Notes: generated by a model from the letters alone, not told the origin. Shown: positions 1 through 9,656, counted from the stretch's first letter. The stretch: DNA of 64,000 bases from Gammaproteobacteria bacterium HGW-Gammaproteobacteria-13 (GCA_002840155.1 PGZH01000005.1:124001-188000), one strand, 5' to 3'. Program-made: numbers and translations.

Positions 1-34
1 CGGTGTGTATGCACAAGTGGATCGAGGCGCGCTG

Positions 35-1156
35 ATGGACTGCAGCTCCCCGCTCGCCGCCTACCAGCAGGCCATCGACCGCGACGGTTTTAAATCCGAC
101 CCGGCGCAGTGGCAGGCCGCCCAAGGCCTGCATGATTGTCATCAGGCCTTGCACCAGGGCGAACCAACGCATCCGATCAGCGGGGTGTATCTGTGGGGGC
201 CGGTTGGCCGTGGCAAGACCTGGCTGATGGACAGCTTTTACAAGGGCCTGAAGGTCCCGGCGCGACGCCAGCACTTTCACCACTTTATGCGCTGGGTGCA
301 TAGGCGCCTGTTTCAGCTCACCGGCACGCCGGACCCGTTGCAGGTGCTGGCCGTGGAGCTGAGCCGCGAGGTGCGCGTGCTGTGCTTCGATGAGCTGTTT
401 GTCAGCGATATCGGCGATGCGATTATTCTCGGCCGGCTGTTCCAGGTGATGTTCGAACAGGGCGTGGTGCTGGTCGCCACCTCCAATCAGCCGCCCGAAC
501 TGCTGTATGCCGAAGGCTTTAACCGCGAGCGCTTTCTACCTGCGGTGGCCGCCCTGCAACGGCATATGCAGGTGGTAAGCATCAACGGCGAGGAAGACCA
601 TCGCCTGCACCCAGGCGCCGCGCATGCCCGTTACTGGGTTGCCACGCCGGGACTGCCCAGTGTGCTGAGCCGGACCTTTAGCCAGCTGGCTGCAGGTAAG
701 CCCAACAGTGATCAACCGCTCACGCTCGGTAACCGCAGCATGCAGACCCTGCGCCACTGCGACGGCGTGCTCTGGTGCCGCTTTGCCGATCTGTGCGAGC
801 AGCCATTGGCCGCGCCGGACTTTATCGCCCTGTGCGACCGCTTCCAGGCCATTCTGCTCAGCGAAGTACCTAACCTGAGCAGCCCGCAACGCGCGGCGAA
901 AATCGCCCGTGGCACCGAAGATGGCGTGGAACGGGTGCAGGCCGGTGACCGCCAGCTGCCCGCCCTATCGGTCAAGGATGACAGCGTGCGACGCTTTATC
1001 GCCCTGGTGGATGAGTGCTACGACCGCAAGGTGCCGCTATACCTCGAAGCCCAGGTGCCGCTGGCCGAACTCTATACCGAGGGCTACCTGAGCTTCGCCT
1101 TTCGCCGCACCCTCAGCCGTTTGCAGGAGATGCAGTTGCAGCGCTTTGGCGCTTAA
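35..1156 (+). CDS. zapE: ZapE / AFG1-like ATPase
   Basis: A 373-residue P-loop ATPase of the AFG1/ZapE family, which in gamma-proteobacteria associates with the Z-ring at cell division. Walker A is GPVGRGKT (about residues 55-62), followed by a Walker B stretch VLCFDELFVSD (about 117-126). The ATG at 35 is chosen because GAGG lies 7 bases upstream; an in-frame GTG at position 5 would add ten residues without support. The gene converges on lpd and their ends overlap by four bases. Family assignment is firm; the division role is inferred from homologues. Confidence 0.9.
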   Translation: MDCSSPLAAYQQAIDRDGFKSDPAQWQAAQGLHDCHQALHQGEPTHPISGVYLWGPVGRGKTWLMDSFYKGLKVPARRQHFHHFMRWVHRRLFQLTGTPDPLQVLAVELSREVRVLCFDELFVSDIGDAIILGRLFQVMFEQGVVLVATSNQPPELLYAEGFNRERFLPAVAALQRHMQVVSINGEEDHRLHPGAAHARYWVATPGLPSVLSRTFSQLAAGKPNSDQPLTLGNRSMQTLRHCDGVLWCRFADLCEQPLAAPDFIALCDRFQAILLSEVPNLSSPQRAAKIARGTEDGVERVQAGDRQLPALSVKDDSVRRFIALVDECYDRKVPLYLEAQVPLAELYTEGYLSFAFRRTLSRLQEMQLQRFGA

Positions 1157-2553
1157 GCCTGCATGGCCCAGCCATGCACACTCATCGCCGCCTGGCGCAG
1201 GGCTTCCGAGCGGGTTGGGTGCGGATGGCAGATCAGTGCGATGTCTTCGGCCGAAGCGCTGAACTCCAGTGCCACGCAGTACTCGCCGATCAGCTCGCCG
1301 GCGCTGGGGCCGATGATATGCACGCCGAGAATCTGGTCGGTGCGCTCATCGGCCAGCACTTTGACGAAGCCTTCGGCCTCGTGGTTGATCTTCGCCCGGC
1401 TGTTGGCGGTAAAGGGAAACTTGCCGACCTTGTAGGCGCGCCCTTCGGCCTTCAACTGCTCCTCGGTCTTGCCGACGGTGGCGACTTCCGGCTTGGTGTA
1501 GATCACTCCGGGAATCGCCTCGTAATTGACCTCGGCGGCATGCCCGGCAATCCGTTCGATACAGGCGATGGCCTCATCTTCGGCCTTGTGCGCCAGCATC
1601 GGCCCGGAAGTCACGTCACCGATAATCCAGATGCCCGGCACGCCGCTTTTGTGCTGCTGGTTTTCCAGCATGCCGCGCTTGTCGGTGGCCAGGCCCACGG
1701 TTTCCAAACCCAGGCCGGCGGTATAGGGACGGCGACCGATGGCGACCAGCACATAGTCAGCCTGTAATTGCTCAACAGCGCCGCCGGCAGCCGGCTGCAG
1801 GTCAAGGGTCACGCCTTTGGCCGTGGCCTTGGCGGCGCTGACCTTGGTGGCCAGTTTGAAATTCATGCCCTGCTTGCTCAGGGTGCGCTGCAGGGTTTTC
1901 GCGGTTTCGTTGTCCAGGCCTGGGCAAATGCGGTCGAGGTATTCCACCACCGTCACTTCGCTGCCCAAACGCCGCCACACCGAACCCAGCTCCAGGCCGA
2001 TCACGCCGGCACCAATCACCACCAGGTGCTTGGGCACTTGCGGCAAGGCCAGCGCGCCAGTCGAATCGAGAATGCGCTGGTTATCAATCGTCACCCCTGG
2101 CAGCGGCGTCGGTTCCGAGCCGGTGGCGATCACGATGTCCTTGGCCTGCAGCTCGCTCACGCTGCCATCAGCAAGAGTCACGGTAACCTTGCCCGGCCCG
2201 TTCAAACGGCCCCAGCCCTTGATCCACTCGACCTTGTTCTTGCGAAACAGAAACTCAATGCCCTTAGTCAGGGCCGTTACGCTCTCATCCTTCTGCTTCA
2301 TCATCTGCGCCAGATTGAGCGTCGGCGTGACCTCAATACCGAGGTTATTCAGCTCACCGCTGGTCGCCGCCTCATATAGCTCCGAGGCATGCAGCAAGGC
2401 CTTCGACGGCATGCAGCCGACATTCAGGCAGGTGCCGCCCAGCGTCTCGCGGCCCTCGATGCAGGCGACTTTCAAGCCCAGTTGCCCAGCACGGATGGCT
2501 GCGTTGTAGCCGCCAGGGCCGCCACCGATGATCAGCACGTCATAGTTGCTCAT
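1153..2553 (-). CDS. lpd: dihydrolipoamide dehydrogenase (E3)
   Basis: A 466-residue FAD flavoprotein that reoxidises the dihydrolipoyl group of 2-oxo acid dehydrogenases or the glycine cleavage system with NAD+. Visible are the FAD-binding GGGPGG near the N terminus, the redox-active disulfide in GGTCLNVGC (Cys42 and Cys47), the NAD-binding GAGVIGLELGS and the C-terminal His-Glu active-site segment HPHPTRSE. The ATG at 2553 has AGGAG eight bases upstream. No E1 or E2 gene is adjacent, so this is a stand-alone paralogue (Pseudomonas usually carries several). It lies 17 bases downstream of the efflux pump gene on the same strand and may be co-transcribed. Confidence 0.93.
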   Translation of the reverse strand: MSNYDVLIIGGGPGGYNAAIRAGQLGLKVACIEGRETLGGTCLNVGCMPSKALLHASELYEAATSGELNNLGIEVTPTLNLAQMMKQKDESVTALTKGIEFLFRKNKVEWIKGWGRLNGPGKVTVTLADGSVSELQAKDIVIATGSEPTPLPGVTIDNQRILDSTGALALPQVPKHLVVIGAGVIGLELGSVWRRLGSEVTVVEYLDRICPGLDNETAKTLQRTLSKQGMNFKLATKVSAAKATAKGVTLDLQPAAGGAVEQLQADYVLVAIGRRPYTAGLGLETVGLATDKRGMLENQQHKSGVPGIWIIGDVTSGPMLAHKAEDEAIACIERIAGHAAEVNYEAIPGVIYTKPEVATVGKTEEQLKAEGRAYKVGKFPFTANSRAKINHEAEGFVKVLADERTDQILGVHIIGPSAGELIGEYCVALEFSASAEDIALICHPHPTRSEALRQAAMSVHGWAMQA

Positions 2554-2570
2554 GGAATTGCTCCTAGGGT

Positions 2571-3779
2571 TTAGCCAACCAACGCCGCGTTCGCTGCTGG
2601 CCGTGAGCGCAGCAGGTGAAAGGCGCAGAACGCCGCGACAGCGAATAAAGTGTTCAGCAACACCATAGGCCACGCCGAGCCATCCGCCAGCAGGCTAAGC
2701 AGAACGCCGCTGCAGGTGGCGCCGGCCATTTGCGCAAAGCCCATAAAGCCTGCGGCCAGCCCAGCGCGGTGGGCATTGGGAATCACCGCGCCAGCCACCG
2801 ATGCCGGCAGCAACATGCCGCCGCCCAAGGTGACCAACACCTGCGGCAACGACAGGCCGAGCAGCGACAAACCAAACAGCAGATAAATCGCCAAGGTGGC
2901 CAGGGCGCCGCTCGCCACCAGCGCCGCGCCTATGCCGACGATCTTCTCCGGCCCCAGCTGCAGGATGCGCCGCTGGGTAAACAACGCGCCGGCGATCAGC
3001 GCCGAAACAATCGCGCCAAAGGTGATGCCGTATTGCGCCGGACTCAGCCCGAGCAGGCCGACATACACCGAGGAAGAGCCGGCAATTACCGCGAACATCG
3101 CGCCATAAGTGCAGGCCAGCGTCAGGGCCAGGGCGCGAAACGAGGCGGCGCGCAGCAGATCGGCATAGTTACCGGCCAGGCTGCTCAGTTGCCCGGCTTG
3201 CGGGTCAAGTTGCCGATTGCTTTCGCGGTACAGGCCCAACACCGCAGCCACGATGGCAACGCCGACCAGCAGTGCCAGGGCAATCGGCGCGCGCCAGCCG
3301 CTATACAGCGTCAGCACGCCGCCCAGCATCGGCGACAGGACGATCGCGCAGAGCATGCCAATCACCGTCAGCGCCAATGCAGGCCCAGCCTGCGCCTGCC
3401 ACACATCGCGAACGATGGCCCGCGCCAGAACCAATGCCGCGCAGGCACCAAGCCCCTGCAACACGCGGGCGGCAATAAATTCACCCATGCTGCTGGCCAA
3501 CAACATCCACAAGGTCGCGAGCAGATAGACCAGCAATCCGGCGATCAGCACCGGACGCCGGCCGATGCGATCCGACAGCGGGCCGAGCAATAACTGGCCC
3601 AGGCCAAAGGCGGCAACGAAAGCCGACAAGGCCAGCAGGCTGCTGCCGGGGCGCGCACTCATGATCAGCTCGATAGCGCCCAGGCTGGGGATGATCAGCT
3701 GAGTGGAAATCTCTCCAAGGGCGGTCAGGGCCACCAGAATCAGCAGCAGGCTGCGCGACGGCAAGGGGTAGGTATGCAT
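2571..3779 (-). CDS. Bcr/CflA-type MFS efflux pump
   Basis: A 402-residue major facilitator with about 12 hydrophobic segments. The signature GQLLLGPLSDRIGRRPVL between segments 2 and 3 and the LQGLGACAALVLARAIVRD stretch typify the Bcr/CflA drug:H+ antiporter group. The ATG at 3779 gives the usual family start; an upstream in-frame start at 3839 is possible but would add 20 polar residues. It is divergent from the thioesterase gene, and the shared intergenic region carries an AT-rich inverted repeat that could be an operator. Substrate unknown. Confidence 0.85.
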   Translation of the reverse strand: MHTYPLPSRSLLLILVALTALGEISTQLIIPSLGAIELIMSARPGSSLLALSAFVAAFGLGQLLLGPLSDRIGRRPVLIAGLLVYLLATLWMLLASSMGEFIAARVLQGLGACAALVLARAIVRDVWQAQAGPALALTVIGMLCAIVLSPMLGGVLTLYSGWRAPIALALLVGVAIVAAVLGLYRESNRQLDPQAGQLSSLAGNYADLLRAASFRALALTLACTYGAMFAVIAGSSSVYVGLLGLSPAQYGITFGAIVSALIAGALFTQRRILQLGPEKIVGIGAALVASGALATLAIYLLFGLSLLGLSLPQVLVTLGGGMLLPASVAGAVIPNAHRAGLAAGFMGFAQMAGATCSGVLLSLLADGSAWPMVLLNTLFAVAAFCAFHLLRSRPAANAALVG

Positions 3780-3840
3780 GGGCGTGGGTCCTGTGATCAC
3801 GGGCTGACGTGGTTCGCCAAACTTTAATATTTCAACCATA

Positions 3841-3867
3841 ATACAAACAATTAAATTATGCTTGTAA
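3841..3867. promoter_or_regulatory. candidate operator, inverted repeat between divergent genes
   Basis: ATACAAACA (3841-3849) and TGCTTGTAA (3859-3867) form an imperfect inverted repeat (7 of 9 pairs) with a 9-base AT-rich spacer, in the gap between the divergent efflux pump and thioesterase genes. Such a site would suit a dimeric regulator, for example the nearby TetR protein. No binding evidence; inference only. Confidence 0.35.
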
Positions 3868-3899
3868 TTTTAAAGTCAGCACAAACAGAGGCCCGCCCC

Positions 3900-4481
3900 A
3901 TGAGCACTCCATCACGCGAAGAAAAACTGGCCGAATGGCTCGCCGCCGAACAGGCCATGCGCGCCAGCCTTGGCGCACCCGGCAGCATGAGCCTGGCGCA
4001 GGTCAGTGAGCTGTTGCCGCAAGAGTTCTTTGATGGCATTGGCCGTGGTGAACTGCCCTCGCCGCCCATCGGCCATCTGCTGGATTTTGTTCCGCTGGAG
4101 TGGTCATCCGGGCGCTTCGTCTTCCAGGGCACACCCGATGCGCGCCACTACAACCCGCTGGGCAGCGTGCACGGCGGTTATGCCGCCACCCTGCTCGACT
4201 CCTGCATGGGCTGCGCCATCCACACCCAATTGCAGCGCGGCCAGGGTTACACCACCACTGACCTACGCATCAGCTACATCCGTGCCCTCAGTACCAAGGT
4301 CGGTCCGATCCGCGCCGAAGGCCGCATCGTGCATATCGGCCGCACCACCGCGCTGGCCGAAGGGCGCATTTACGATGTCGACGACCGTCTGTACGCCGTC
4401 GGCTCAACCACCTGCCTGATTCTCAGCATGCCTGGGGCAGTGCCTACACCCGGCACTGAAACACCGGGTCGAAGCGAGTAA
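3900..4481 (+). CDS. PaaI-type hotdog thioesterase
   Basis: A 193-residue protein with a PaaI/YbgC-like 4HBT hotdog domain, expected to hydrolyse acyl-CoA or aryl-CoA thioesters in the cytoplasm. The diagnostic HGGYAATLLDSCMGCAI helix is present at about residues 85-101, preceded by NPLGSV. The ATG at 3900 was chosen because upstream residues are not family-like. The TetR gene follows 39 bases downstream on the same strand. Specific substrate unknown. Confidence 0.8.
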   Translation: MSTPSREEKLAEWLAAEQAMRASLGAPGSMSLAQVSELLPQEFFDGIGRGELPSPPIGHLLDFVPLEWSSGRFVFQGTPDARHYNPLGSVHGGYAATLLDSCMGCAIHTQLQRGQGYTTTDLRISYIRALSTKVGPIRAEGRIVHIGRTTALAEGRIYDVDDRLYAVGSTTCLILSMPGAVPTPGTETPGRSE

Positions 4482-4520
4482 GATGGCAGGCAACATCTGA
4501 AACCAGCGGCCAGGTACTCC

Positions 4521-5099
4521 ATGCGATATTCCGAAGACCACAAAGCCCAGACCCATCAGCGCATCATCGAAGAGGCCGCGCGCCTGTTCCGCCGCGACGG
4601 CGTTGGCGCCACCGGCCTGCAGCCGCTGATGAAAACCCTGGGCCTGACCCATGGCGGCTTCTACGCCCACTTCAAATCGAAAGATGAACTGGTGGAAACC
4701 GCCTTGCGCCACAGCGCTGACAAGCTGACGGCGGTCACCAACGAAATGGCCAACAGCGATAAACCGCTGACCCGCCTGATCAGCGGCTACCTGTCGTCCG
4801 CCCACCGCGCCGATCCGGGCGATGGCTGCCCACTGCCGACCATGTCCGCCGAGCTGGGCCAGCGCGGCGCACCCAGCCCGGTGACCGATGAGCTGATCCG
4901 CGACCGCCTGCACACCATCGAAGCTGGCCTTAGCGTTGAGCACGCCGATGAACAAAGCGTGCTGATTCTTAGCGCCATGGTCGGCGCCCTGCTGCTGTCA
5001 CGCAGCGTCAGCGACCCGGAACTGTCTGACCGCTTGCTGAAAACCACCCGCCGCCTGCTGATCGAACAGAACACTGACGACGCAGCGCAAAGCGCCTGA
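4521..5099 (+). CDS. TetR-family transcriptional regulator
   Basis: A 192-residue repressor-type protein. The N-terminal helix-turn-helix runs from about residue 10 to 55 (RIIEEAARLFRRDGV, then LTHGGFYAHFKSKDELV), the classic TetR DNA-binding pattern. The C-terminal part is a ligand-binding helical domain with a conserved DPGDGCPLP stretch. It sits between the thioesterase and the convergent dehydrogenase and probably controls one or both, and perhaps the efflux pump. Ligand unknown. Confidence 0.88.
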   Translation: MRYSEDHKAQTHQRIIEEAARLFRRDGVGATGLQPLMKTLGLTHGGFYAHFKSKDELVETALRHSADKLTAVTNEMANSDKPLTRLISGYLSSAHRADPGDGCPLPTMSAELGQRGAPSPVTDELIRDRLHTIEAGLSVEHADEQSVLILSAMVGALLLSRSVSDPELSDRLLKTTRRLLIEQNTDDAAQSA

Positions 5100-5126
5100 C
5101 TGCAAATAATTAAGCGCCACAAAAAC

Positions 5127-5158
5127 AAAAGCCCTGACTGTCTCCAGCCAGGGCTTTT
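5127..5158. terminator. bidirectional Rho-independent terminator
   Basis: AAAAGCCCTG and CAGGGCTTTT form a perfect 10-bp stem with A/T runs on both sides. It lies between the convergent TetR and dehydrogenase genes and can serve both. Confidence 0.85.
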
Positions 5159-5176
5159 GCATGTGCGGTCATTGGT

Positions 5177-5971
5177 TTACTTGTAACGAGCCGCTGCGCT
5201 GCTGTGCGACAGGTTCGGCGCCAGCTTGCCGCGAGCATCGGTAAAGGCCTGCCAGTCAGCGGCATCCGGCAGCGATGGAATGGTGATCAGCTCGCCCTGA
5301 TCGAAACCGGCCAGCGCTGCATCGACCATTTCGCCGACCTCCATGATCATGCTCGCCGGCAGTGCCGAATCATCCATACCACTGCGCTCCCAGATCTCAG
5401 TGCGGGTAATCCCAGGCAATACAGCCTGAACCTGCAGGCCCTGGGCCTTCACTTCACCGTTGAGGGTCTGGGTCAGGCTCAGTACATAGGCTTTGGTGGC
5501 GCTGTACACGGCATTGAACATTTCCGGCGCCAGGGCCACCACCGAGGCGATATTGATGATTGCCCCACGCCCGGCGGCCGTGAAGTTGGCAGCGGCCGCG
5601 GTGGACAGGTGGGTCAGCGAAACCACATTGAGCAGAATCATCCGATCCACGGTGTCGAGATCGGCCTCAGCCAGCTGGCCGTTCATGGCCATACCGGCGT
5701 TGTTGACCAGCGTGCTGATCGCCTTGTCAGTGCGCAGGCGCTGGGTAACCGCGTGCAGGTCAGCCTTGTCGGTGAGGTCGGCCTTCAGCACTTCGATCTT
5801 TACCCCGTACTGCTCGGTCAAACGCGCCGACAGGGCCTGCAGGCGCGGCAGATCGCGGGCCACCAGCAGCAGGTCGTAACCGCGCTGCGCCAGGCGCTCG
5901 GCGTAGGTAGCACCAATGCCTGATGAAGCGCCGGTGATCAATGCAGTGCCTTTCTCGTTATGCGTGCTCAT
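5177..5971 (-). CDS. short-chain dehydrogenase/reductase
   Basis: A 264-residue classical SDR oxidoreductase using NAD(P). The Rossmann glycine motif TGASSGIG is at about residues 14-21, NNAG at about 91-94, and the catalytic YSATK with an upstream Ser (IASV region) at about 155-160. The ATG at 5971 has an AGGAG upstream. It is convergent with the TetR gene. Its promoter region contains an AT-rich palindrome. Substrate cannot be read from sequence. Confidence 0.85.
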   Translation of the reverse strand: MSTHNEKGTALITGASSGIGATYAERLAQRGYDLLLVARDLPRLQALSARLTEQYGVKIEVLKADLTDKADLHAVTQRLRTDKAISTLVNNAGMAMNGQLAEADLDTVDRMILLNVVSLTHLSTAAAANFTAAGRGAIINIASVVALAPEMFNAVYSATKAYVLSLTQTLNGEVKAQGLQVQAVLPGITRTEIWERSGMDDSALPASMIMEVGEMVDAALAGFDQGELITIPSLPDAADWQAFTDARGKLAPNLSHSSAAARYK

Positions 5972-6041
5972 GCTGCGTCTCCTGGGTGTACGGGGTAGGT
6001 AGGGTGTCTGGAGGTATAGTGCGCCAATTCATATTACGCAC

Positions 6042-6057
6042 ATAATATAAATATTAT
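6042..6057. promoter_or_regulatory. AT-rich palindrome upstream of the dehydrogenase
   Basis: ATAATAT-AA-ATATTAT is a perfect 7-bp inverted repeat with a 2-base centre, about 70 bases upstream of the dehydrogenase start, in a stretch far richer in A/T than its surroundings. It is placed as an operator or promoter element would be. No regulator is proven; the adjacent TetR protein is one candidate. Confidence 0.35.
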
Positions 6058-6155
6058 ATGTCATCCATAATAAAAACTATCGACAGCTATTTCGCTGATA
6101 TTCCGGGCGTCAAGCCCCAGGAAGTCAGGGCTAAGCGCCTGAACGCAGCGCAAAA

Positions 6156-6189
6156 AAAAGCGGACAACCGGTGAAGGTTGTCCGCTTTT
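6156..6189. terminator. Rho-independent terminator of ahpF
   Basis: AAAAGCGGACAACC and GGTTGTCCGCTTTT form a perfect 14-bp stem with a 6-base loop, about 22 bases after the ahpF stop codon. On the minus strand it is followed by a run of eight T. Confidence 0.9.
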
Positions 6190-6211
6190 ATGCGACGTAG
6201 CGCCTCTAGCT

Positions 6212-7765
6212 TTAGCTGCGGATCAGATGATCGAAGGCGCTCAGGGAGGCTTTGGCGCCCTCGCCCATGGCTATCACGATCTGCTTGTACGGCACAGTAG
6301 TCACGTCACCGGCGGCAAACACCCCCGGGATATTGGTGGCGCCCTTGGCGTCGACAATGATTTCACCAAAACGCGACAGCTCTACACTGCCCTTCAGCCA
6401 GTCGGTGTTAGGCAGCAGGCCGATCTGCACGAAGATGCCTTCCAGCTCGACGCTGTGCAGCTCTTCAGTGGTGCGGTCCTTGTACACCAGCGCATTGACC
6501 TTCTGACCATCGCCTTTGACTTCGGTGGTCTGCGCGCTCTTGATCACGGTGACGTTGGGCAGGCTGTAGAGCTTCTTCTGCAGCACGGCGTCGGCACGCA
6601 GGGTGTCGGCGAACTCCAGCAGGGTTACGTGGGCCACGATGCCGGCAAGGTCAATCGCCGCCTCGACACCAGAGTTACCGCCGCCGATTACCGCTACGCG
6701 CTTGCCCTTGAACAACGGGCCGTCGCAGTGCGGGCAGAAACACACGCCCTTGGCCTTGTATTCCTGCTCGCCGGGTACGCCCATCTCGCGCCAGCGCGCG
6801 CCGGTGGAGAGGATCAGGGTCTTGGCCTTGAGGCTCGCACCGTTGTCGAACTTCACCTCATGCAAGCCGCCTTCGCTGCTCGCCGGCACCAGGGCGCTGG
6901 CGCGCTGCAGGTTCATGATGTCGACTTCGTATTCACGCACGTGCTCTTCGAGGGCGCGTACCAGCTTCGGCCCTTCGGTTTCTTTCACCGAGATAAAGTT
7001 CTCGATGGCCATGGTGTCTAGCACCTGGCCGCCGAAACGCTCGGCAGCAAGGCCGGTACGGATGCCCTTACGCGCCGCGTAAATGGCAGCCGCGGCGCCG
7101 GCTGGACCACCACCGATCACCAGCACGTCGAAGGCTTGCTTGGCGCTCATCTTCTCGGCATCGCGGTTGGCTGCGCCGGTGTCGATCTTGGCGAGGATTT
7201 CCTTCACCTCCATACGGCCGGAAGCAAACACTTCGCCGTTCAGGTAGATGCTCGGCACGGCCATCACCTGGCGACGCTCGACTTCTTCCTGGAACAACGC
7301 ACCGTCGATCGACACGTTGCGGATATTCGGATTGAGCACCGCCATCAGGTTCAGCGCCTGAACCACATCCGGGCAGTTCTGGCAGGACAGCGAATAGTAG
7401 GTCTCGAACTCGAACGAGCCTTCAATGCTCGTGATCTGCTCGATGGTTTCGGCATCCAGCTTGGACGGATGGCCGCCCACCTGCAGCAGCGCCAGTACCA
7501 GCGAGGTGAACTCGTGGCCCATGGGAATGCCGGCGAAGGTCAGGCCGATGTTCGCACCAGGGCGGTTAAGCGAGAACGACGGACGACGGGCGTCGCTGCC
7601 ATCGGTCTTCAGGGTGATCTTGTCGGTCAGGCCGACGATGGTTTGCAGCAGCTCAAGCAGCTCCTGGGATTTGGCACTGTCATCGAGGGACGCGACGATC
7701 TCGAACGGCAGGGTGACCTTTTCCAGGTAGGCCTTCAACTGGGTTTGCAGGTTAGCGTCCAACAT
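6212..7765 (-). CDS. ahpF: alkyl hydroperoxide reductase subunit F
   Basis: A 517-residue flavoprotein that passes electrons from NADH to AhpC. The N-terminal thioredoxin-fold domain carries CQNC (Cys128, Cys131). It is followed by a thioredoxin-reductase-like part with FAD-binding GGGPAG, the redox CPHC centre (about residue 343), GGGNSG and the C-terminal FAAGDV. The length is normal for the family. ATG at 7765 with GAGG upstream. It lies downstream of ahpC on the same strand, but a strong terminator lies between them, so it may have its own promoter or rely on readthrough. Confidence 0.96.
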   Translation of the reverse strand: MLDANLQTQLKAYLEKVTLPFEIVASLDDSAKSQELLELLQTIVGLTDKITLKTDGSDARRPSFSLNRPGANIGLTFAGIPMGHEFTSLVLALLQVGGHPSKLDAETIEQITSIEGSFEFETYYSLSCQNCPDVVQALNLMAVLNPNIRNVSIDGALFQEEVERRQVMAVPSIYLNGEVFASGRMEVKEILAKIDTGAANRDAEKMSAKQAFDVLVIGGGPAGAAAAIYAARKGIRTGLAAERFGGQVLDTMAIENFISVKETEGPKLVRALEEHVREYEVDIMNLQRASALVPASSEGGLHEVKFDNGASLKAKTLILSTGARWREMGVPGEQEYKAKGVCFCPHCDGPLFKGKRVAVIGGGNSGVEAAIDLAGIVAHVTLLEFADTLRADAVLQKKLYSLPNVTVIKSAQTTEVKGDGQKVNALVYKDRTTEELHSVELEGIFVQIGLLPNTDWLKGSVELSRFGEIIVDAKGATNIPGVFAAGDVTTVPYKQIVIAMGEGAKASLSAFDHLIRS

Positions 7766-7880
7766 GGCGGATAGTCCTCAATGACAAAAATTCTGGGCAA
7801 TAAAAAATTGTCAGGAACAATTTTTAACGTCGCGTAGCGACGGCCTACAGGGTGCTGCCAAGGAATGGCAGGCAATAAAA

Positions 7881-7907
7881 TGCCCGGGCGGATCGCGCCC
7901 GGGCATC
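7881..7907 (-). terminator. Rho-independent terminator of ahpC
   Basis: ATGCCCGGGCG and CGCCCGGGCAT form an 11-bp stem with a 5-base loop, followed on the minus strand by TTTAT. It lies about 85 bases after ahpC and upstream of ahpF, so it should limit co-transcription of the pair. Confidence 0.75.
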
Positions 7908-7992
7908 GGGCACCACAAGGGTCGGGTTACGACCCTGACAGCGCTAAGTACTCCCCTCCCCGAGCCTGAGCCCAGGGCGGGTGTTGGCAGAT

Positions 7993-8556
7993 TTAGATCT
8001 TGCCAACCAGGTCCAGGGAAGGAGCCAGAGTCTTCTCGCCTTCTTTCCACTTGGCTGGGCACACTTCGCCTGGGTGAGCAGCGGTGTACTGAGCAGCTTT
8101 CAGCTTGCGCAGGGTTTCCGATACGTCACGAGCGATTTCGTTGGAGTGGATTTCAACGGTCTTGATCACGCCTTCCGGGTTGATCAGGAAGGTGCCACGC
8201 AGAGCCAGGCCTTCTTCTTCGATGTGCACGCCGAAAGCGCGGGTCAGGGCGTGGGTTGGATCACCAACCAGCGGGAACTGAGCCTTGCCTACAGCTGGCG
8301 AAGTTTCGTGCCAGACTTTGTGGGAGAAATGGGTGTCGGTGGTGACGATGTAAACTTCGGTGCCGGCATCGCGGAACGCAGCGTAGTTGTTGGCAGCGTC
8401 TTCGATCTCAGTCGGGCAGTTGAAGGTGAAGGCGGCTGGCATGAAGATCAGTACCGACCACTGGCCTTTCAGGGACTGCTCGGTCACTTCGATGAACTTG
8501 CCGTTGTGGAAAGCGTTAGCCTTGAACGGTTGAACTTGGGTGTTGATGAGATTCAT
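7993..8556 (-). CDS. ahpC: alkyl hydroperoxide reductase subunit C (2-Cys peroxiredoxin)
   Basis: A 187-residue typical 2-Cys peroxiredoxin. The peroxidatic Cys47 is in FTFNCPTE and the resolving Cys166 in EVCPAKW, so both catalytic cysteines are present and the length is exactly that of the family. It reduces peroxides and is recharged by AhpF. ATG at 8556 with AGGAA upstream. I looked for an OxyR tetranucleotide pattern upstream and could not define one convincingly. Confidence 0.96.
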   Translation of the reverse strand: MNLINTQVQPFKANAFHNGKFIEVTEQSLKGQWSVLIFMPAAFTFNCPTEIEDAANNYAAFRDAGTEVYIVTTDTHFSHKVWHETSPAVGKAQFPLVGDPTHALTRAFGVHIEEEGLALRGTFLINPEGVIKTVEIHSNEIARDVSETLRKLKAAQYTAAHPGEVCPAKWKEGEKTLAPSLDLVGKI

Positions 8557-8672
8557 CTCGGGTTCCTTGTTGAGGGTTAGAAATTTACAGGGCGCATCTT
8601 AGCGCCTTATGCAAAAAAAGCTTATTGATTGCCGCCATGATTCCGATTGATTAAGCCAATCGACCCCGGGCT

Positions 8673-9656
8673 TTATTCCAAGGCTGGGTCTATTAGCAGA
8701 ACCAGCTTGCCGTTGACCTGATTGCTCGCCAACGCCGCAAAGGCGGCTTCGGCATCTTTGAGGGCATAAGCCTGCTGAAGTTGCGGTTTAAGCCGCCCCT
8801 CGGCAAACAGCGGCCAGACAAACTGCTGCAGATCGCGCAACAGATCGGCCTTGAACTGTTCATCACGATTGCGCAGGGTCGAGCCGATCAGCGCAATGCG
8901 CTTGCCCAATACCACCGCCAGATCCAGCTCAGCCTTGCGCCCGCCGAGCAAACCGATGTTTACCCAACGGCCATCCATAGCCAGTAAATCGAGGTTAAGT
9001 GCGGCGTAGCTGCCGCCCACCGGGTCGAGAATCACATCAAACGGGGCAAAATCACGCAGCGCCTGCAGCTGTTCCTCACCACGCAGCACACCGCCCTGAG
9101 CGCCGAGGCTTTCGCAGTAAGTCAAACGCTCAGCTGAACCGACACTGACCCAGCACGGGCTGCCAAAGGCTTTACACAATTGAATGGCCGCCGAACCCAC
9201 GCCGCTGGCGCCGGCATGCAGCAACACCTTCTGCCCAGGCTTCAACGCCGCCAGCTGGAACAGATTGAGCCAGGCCGTGGCGTACACCTCGGGCAACGCC
9301 GCCGCTTCGGCCAGCGTCATGCCTTCGGGCACCGGCAAAGCATGCCGCGCATCAACCACCACCTCCTCGGCCATGCCGCCACCGCTCAGCAACGCGCAAA
9401 CCCGGTCGCCAACTTTCCAGTCACAACCGGCGCCCACTTCACTGACGATACCGGCGCACTCCAGCCCAAGCACCTCACTGGCGCCTGGCGGTGGCGGATA
9501 AAGCCCGGCACGCTGCAACAAGTCAGCGCGATTCAACCCGGCGGCCGCTACACGGATGCGAATTTCCCCTACATCACAGGCCGGCGCTGGGTGTTGCGCC
9601 CATTCCACACGGCCTTCAACGCCTTGCAATGCCTTCACGCTGCCTCCATAGTGCAT
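8673..9656 (-). CDS. NAD(P)H quinone oxidoreductase, zinc-independent MDR family
   Basis: A 327-residue medium-chain dehydrogenase/reductase of the PIG3/QOR type. It has an N-terminal GroES-like domain with NRADLLQRAGLYPPPPGAS and a Rossmann domain with HAGASGVGSAAIQL (about 145-158). The zinc-binding cysteines of alcohol dehydrogenases are absent, as expected for quinone reductases. It is divergent from prc. Start at ATG 9656, or a GTG six codons in. Confidence 0.88.
   Translation of the reverse strand: MHYGGSVKALQGVEGRVEWAQHPAPACDVGEIRIRVAAAGLNRADLLQRAGLYPPPPGASEVLGLECAGIVSEVGAGCDWKVGDRVCALLSGGGMAEEVVVDARHALPVPEGMTLAEAAALPEVYATAWLNLFQLAALKPGQKVLLHAGASGVGSAAIQLCKAFGSPCWVSVGSAERLTYCESLGAQGGVLRGEEQLQALRDFAPFDVILDPVGGSYAALNLDLLAMDGRWVNIGLLGGRKAELDLAVVLGKRIALIGSTLRNRDEQFKADLLRDLQQFVWPLFAEGRLKPQLQQAYALKDAEAAFAALASNQVNGKLVLLIDPALE

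Noticed and set aside
8557-8672. OxyR-binding site upstream of ahpC
   Set aside because: I looked for the ATAG-N7-CTAT spaced pattern and found only partial matches, too weak to list.
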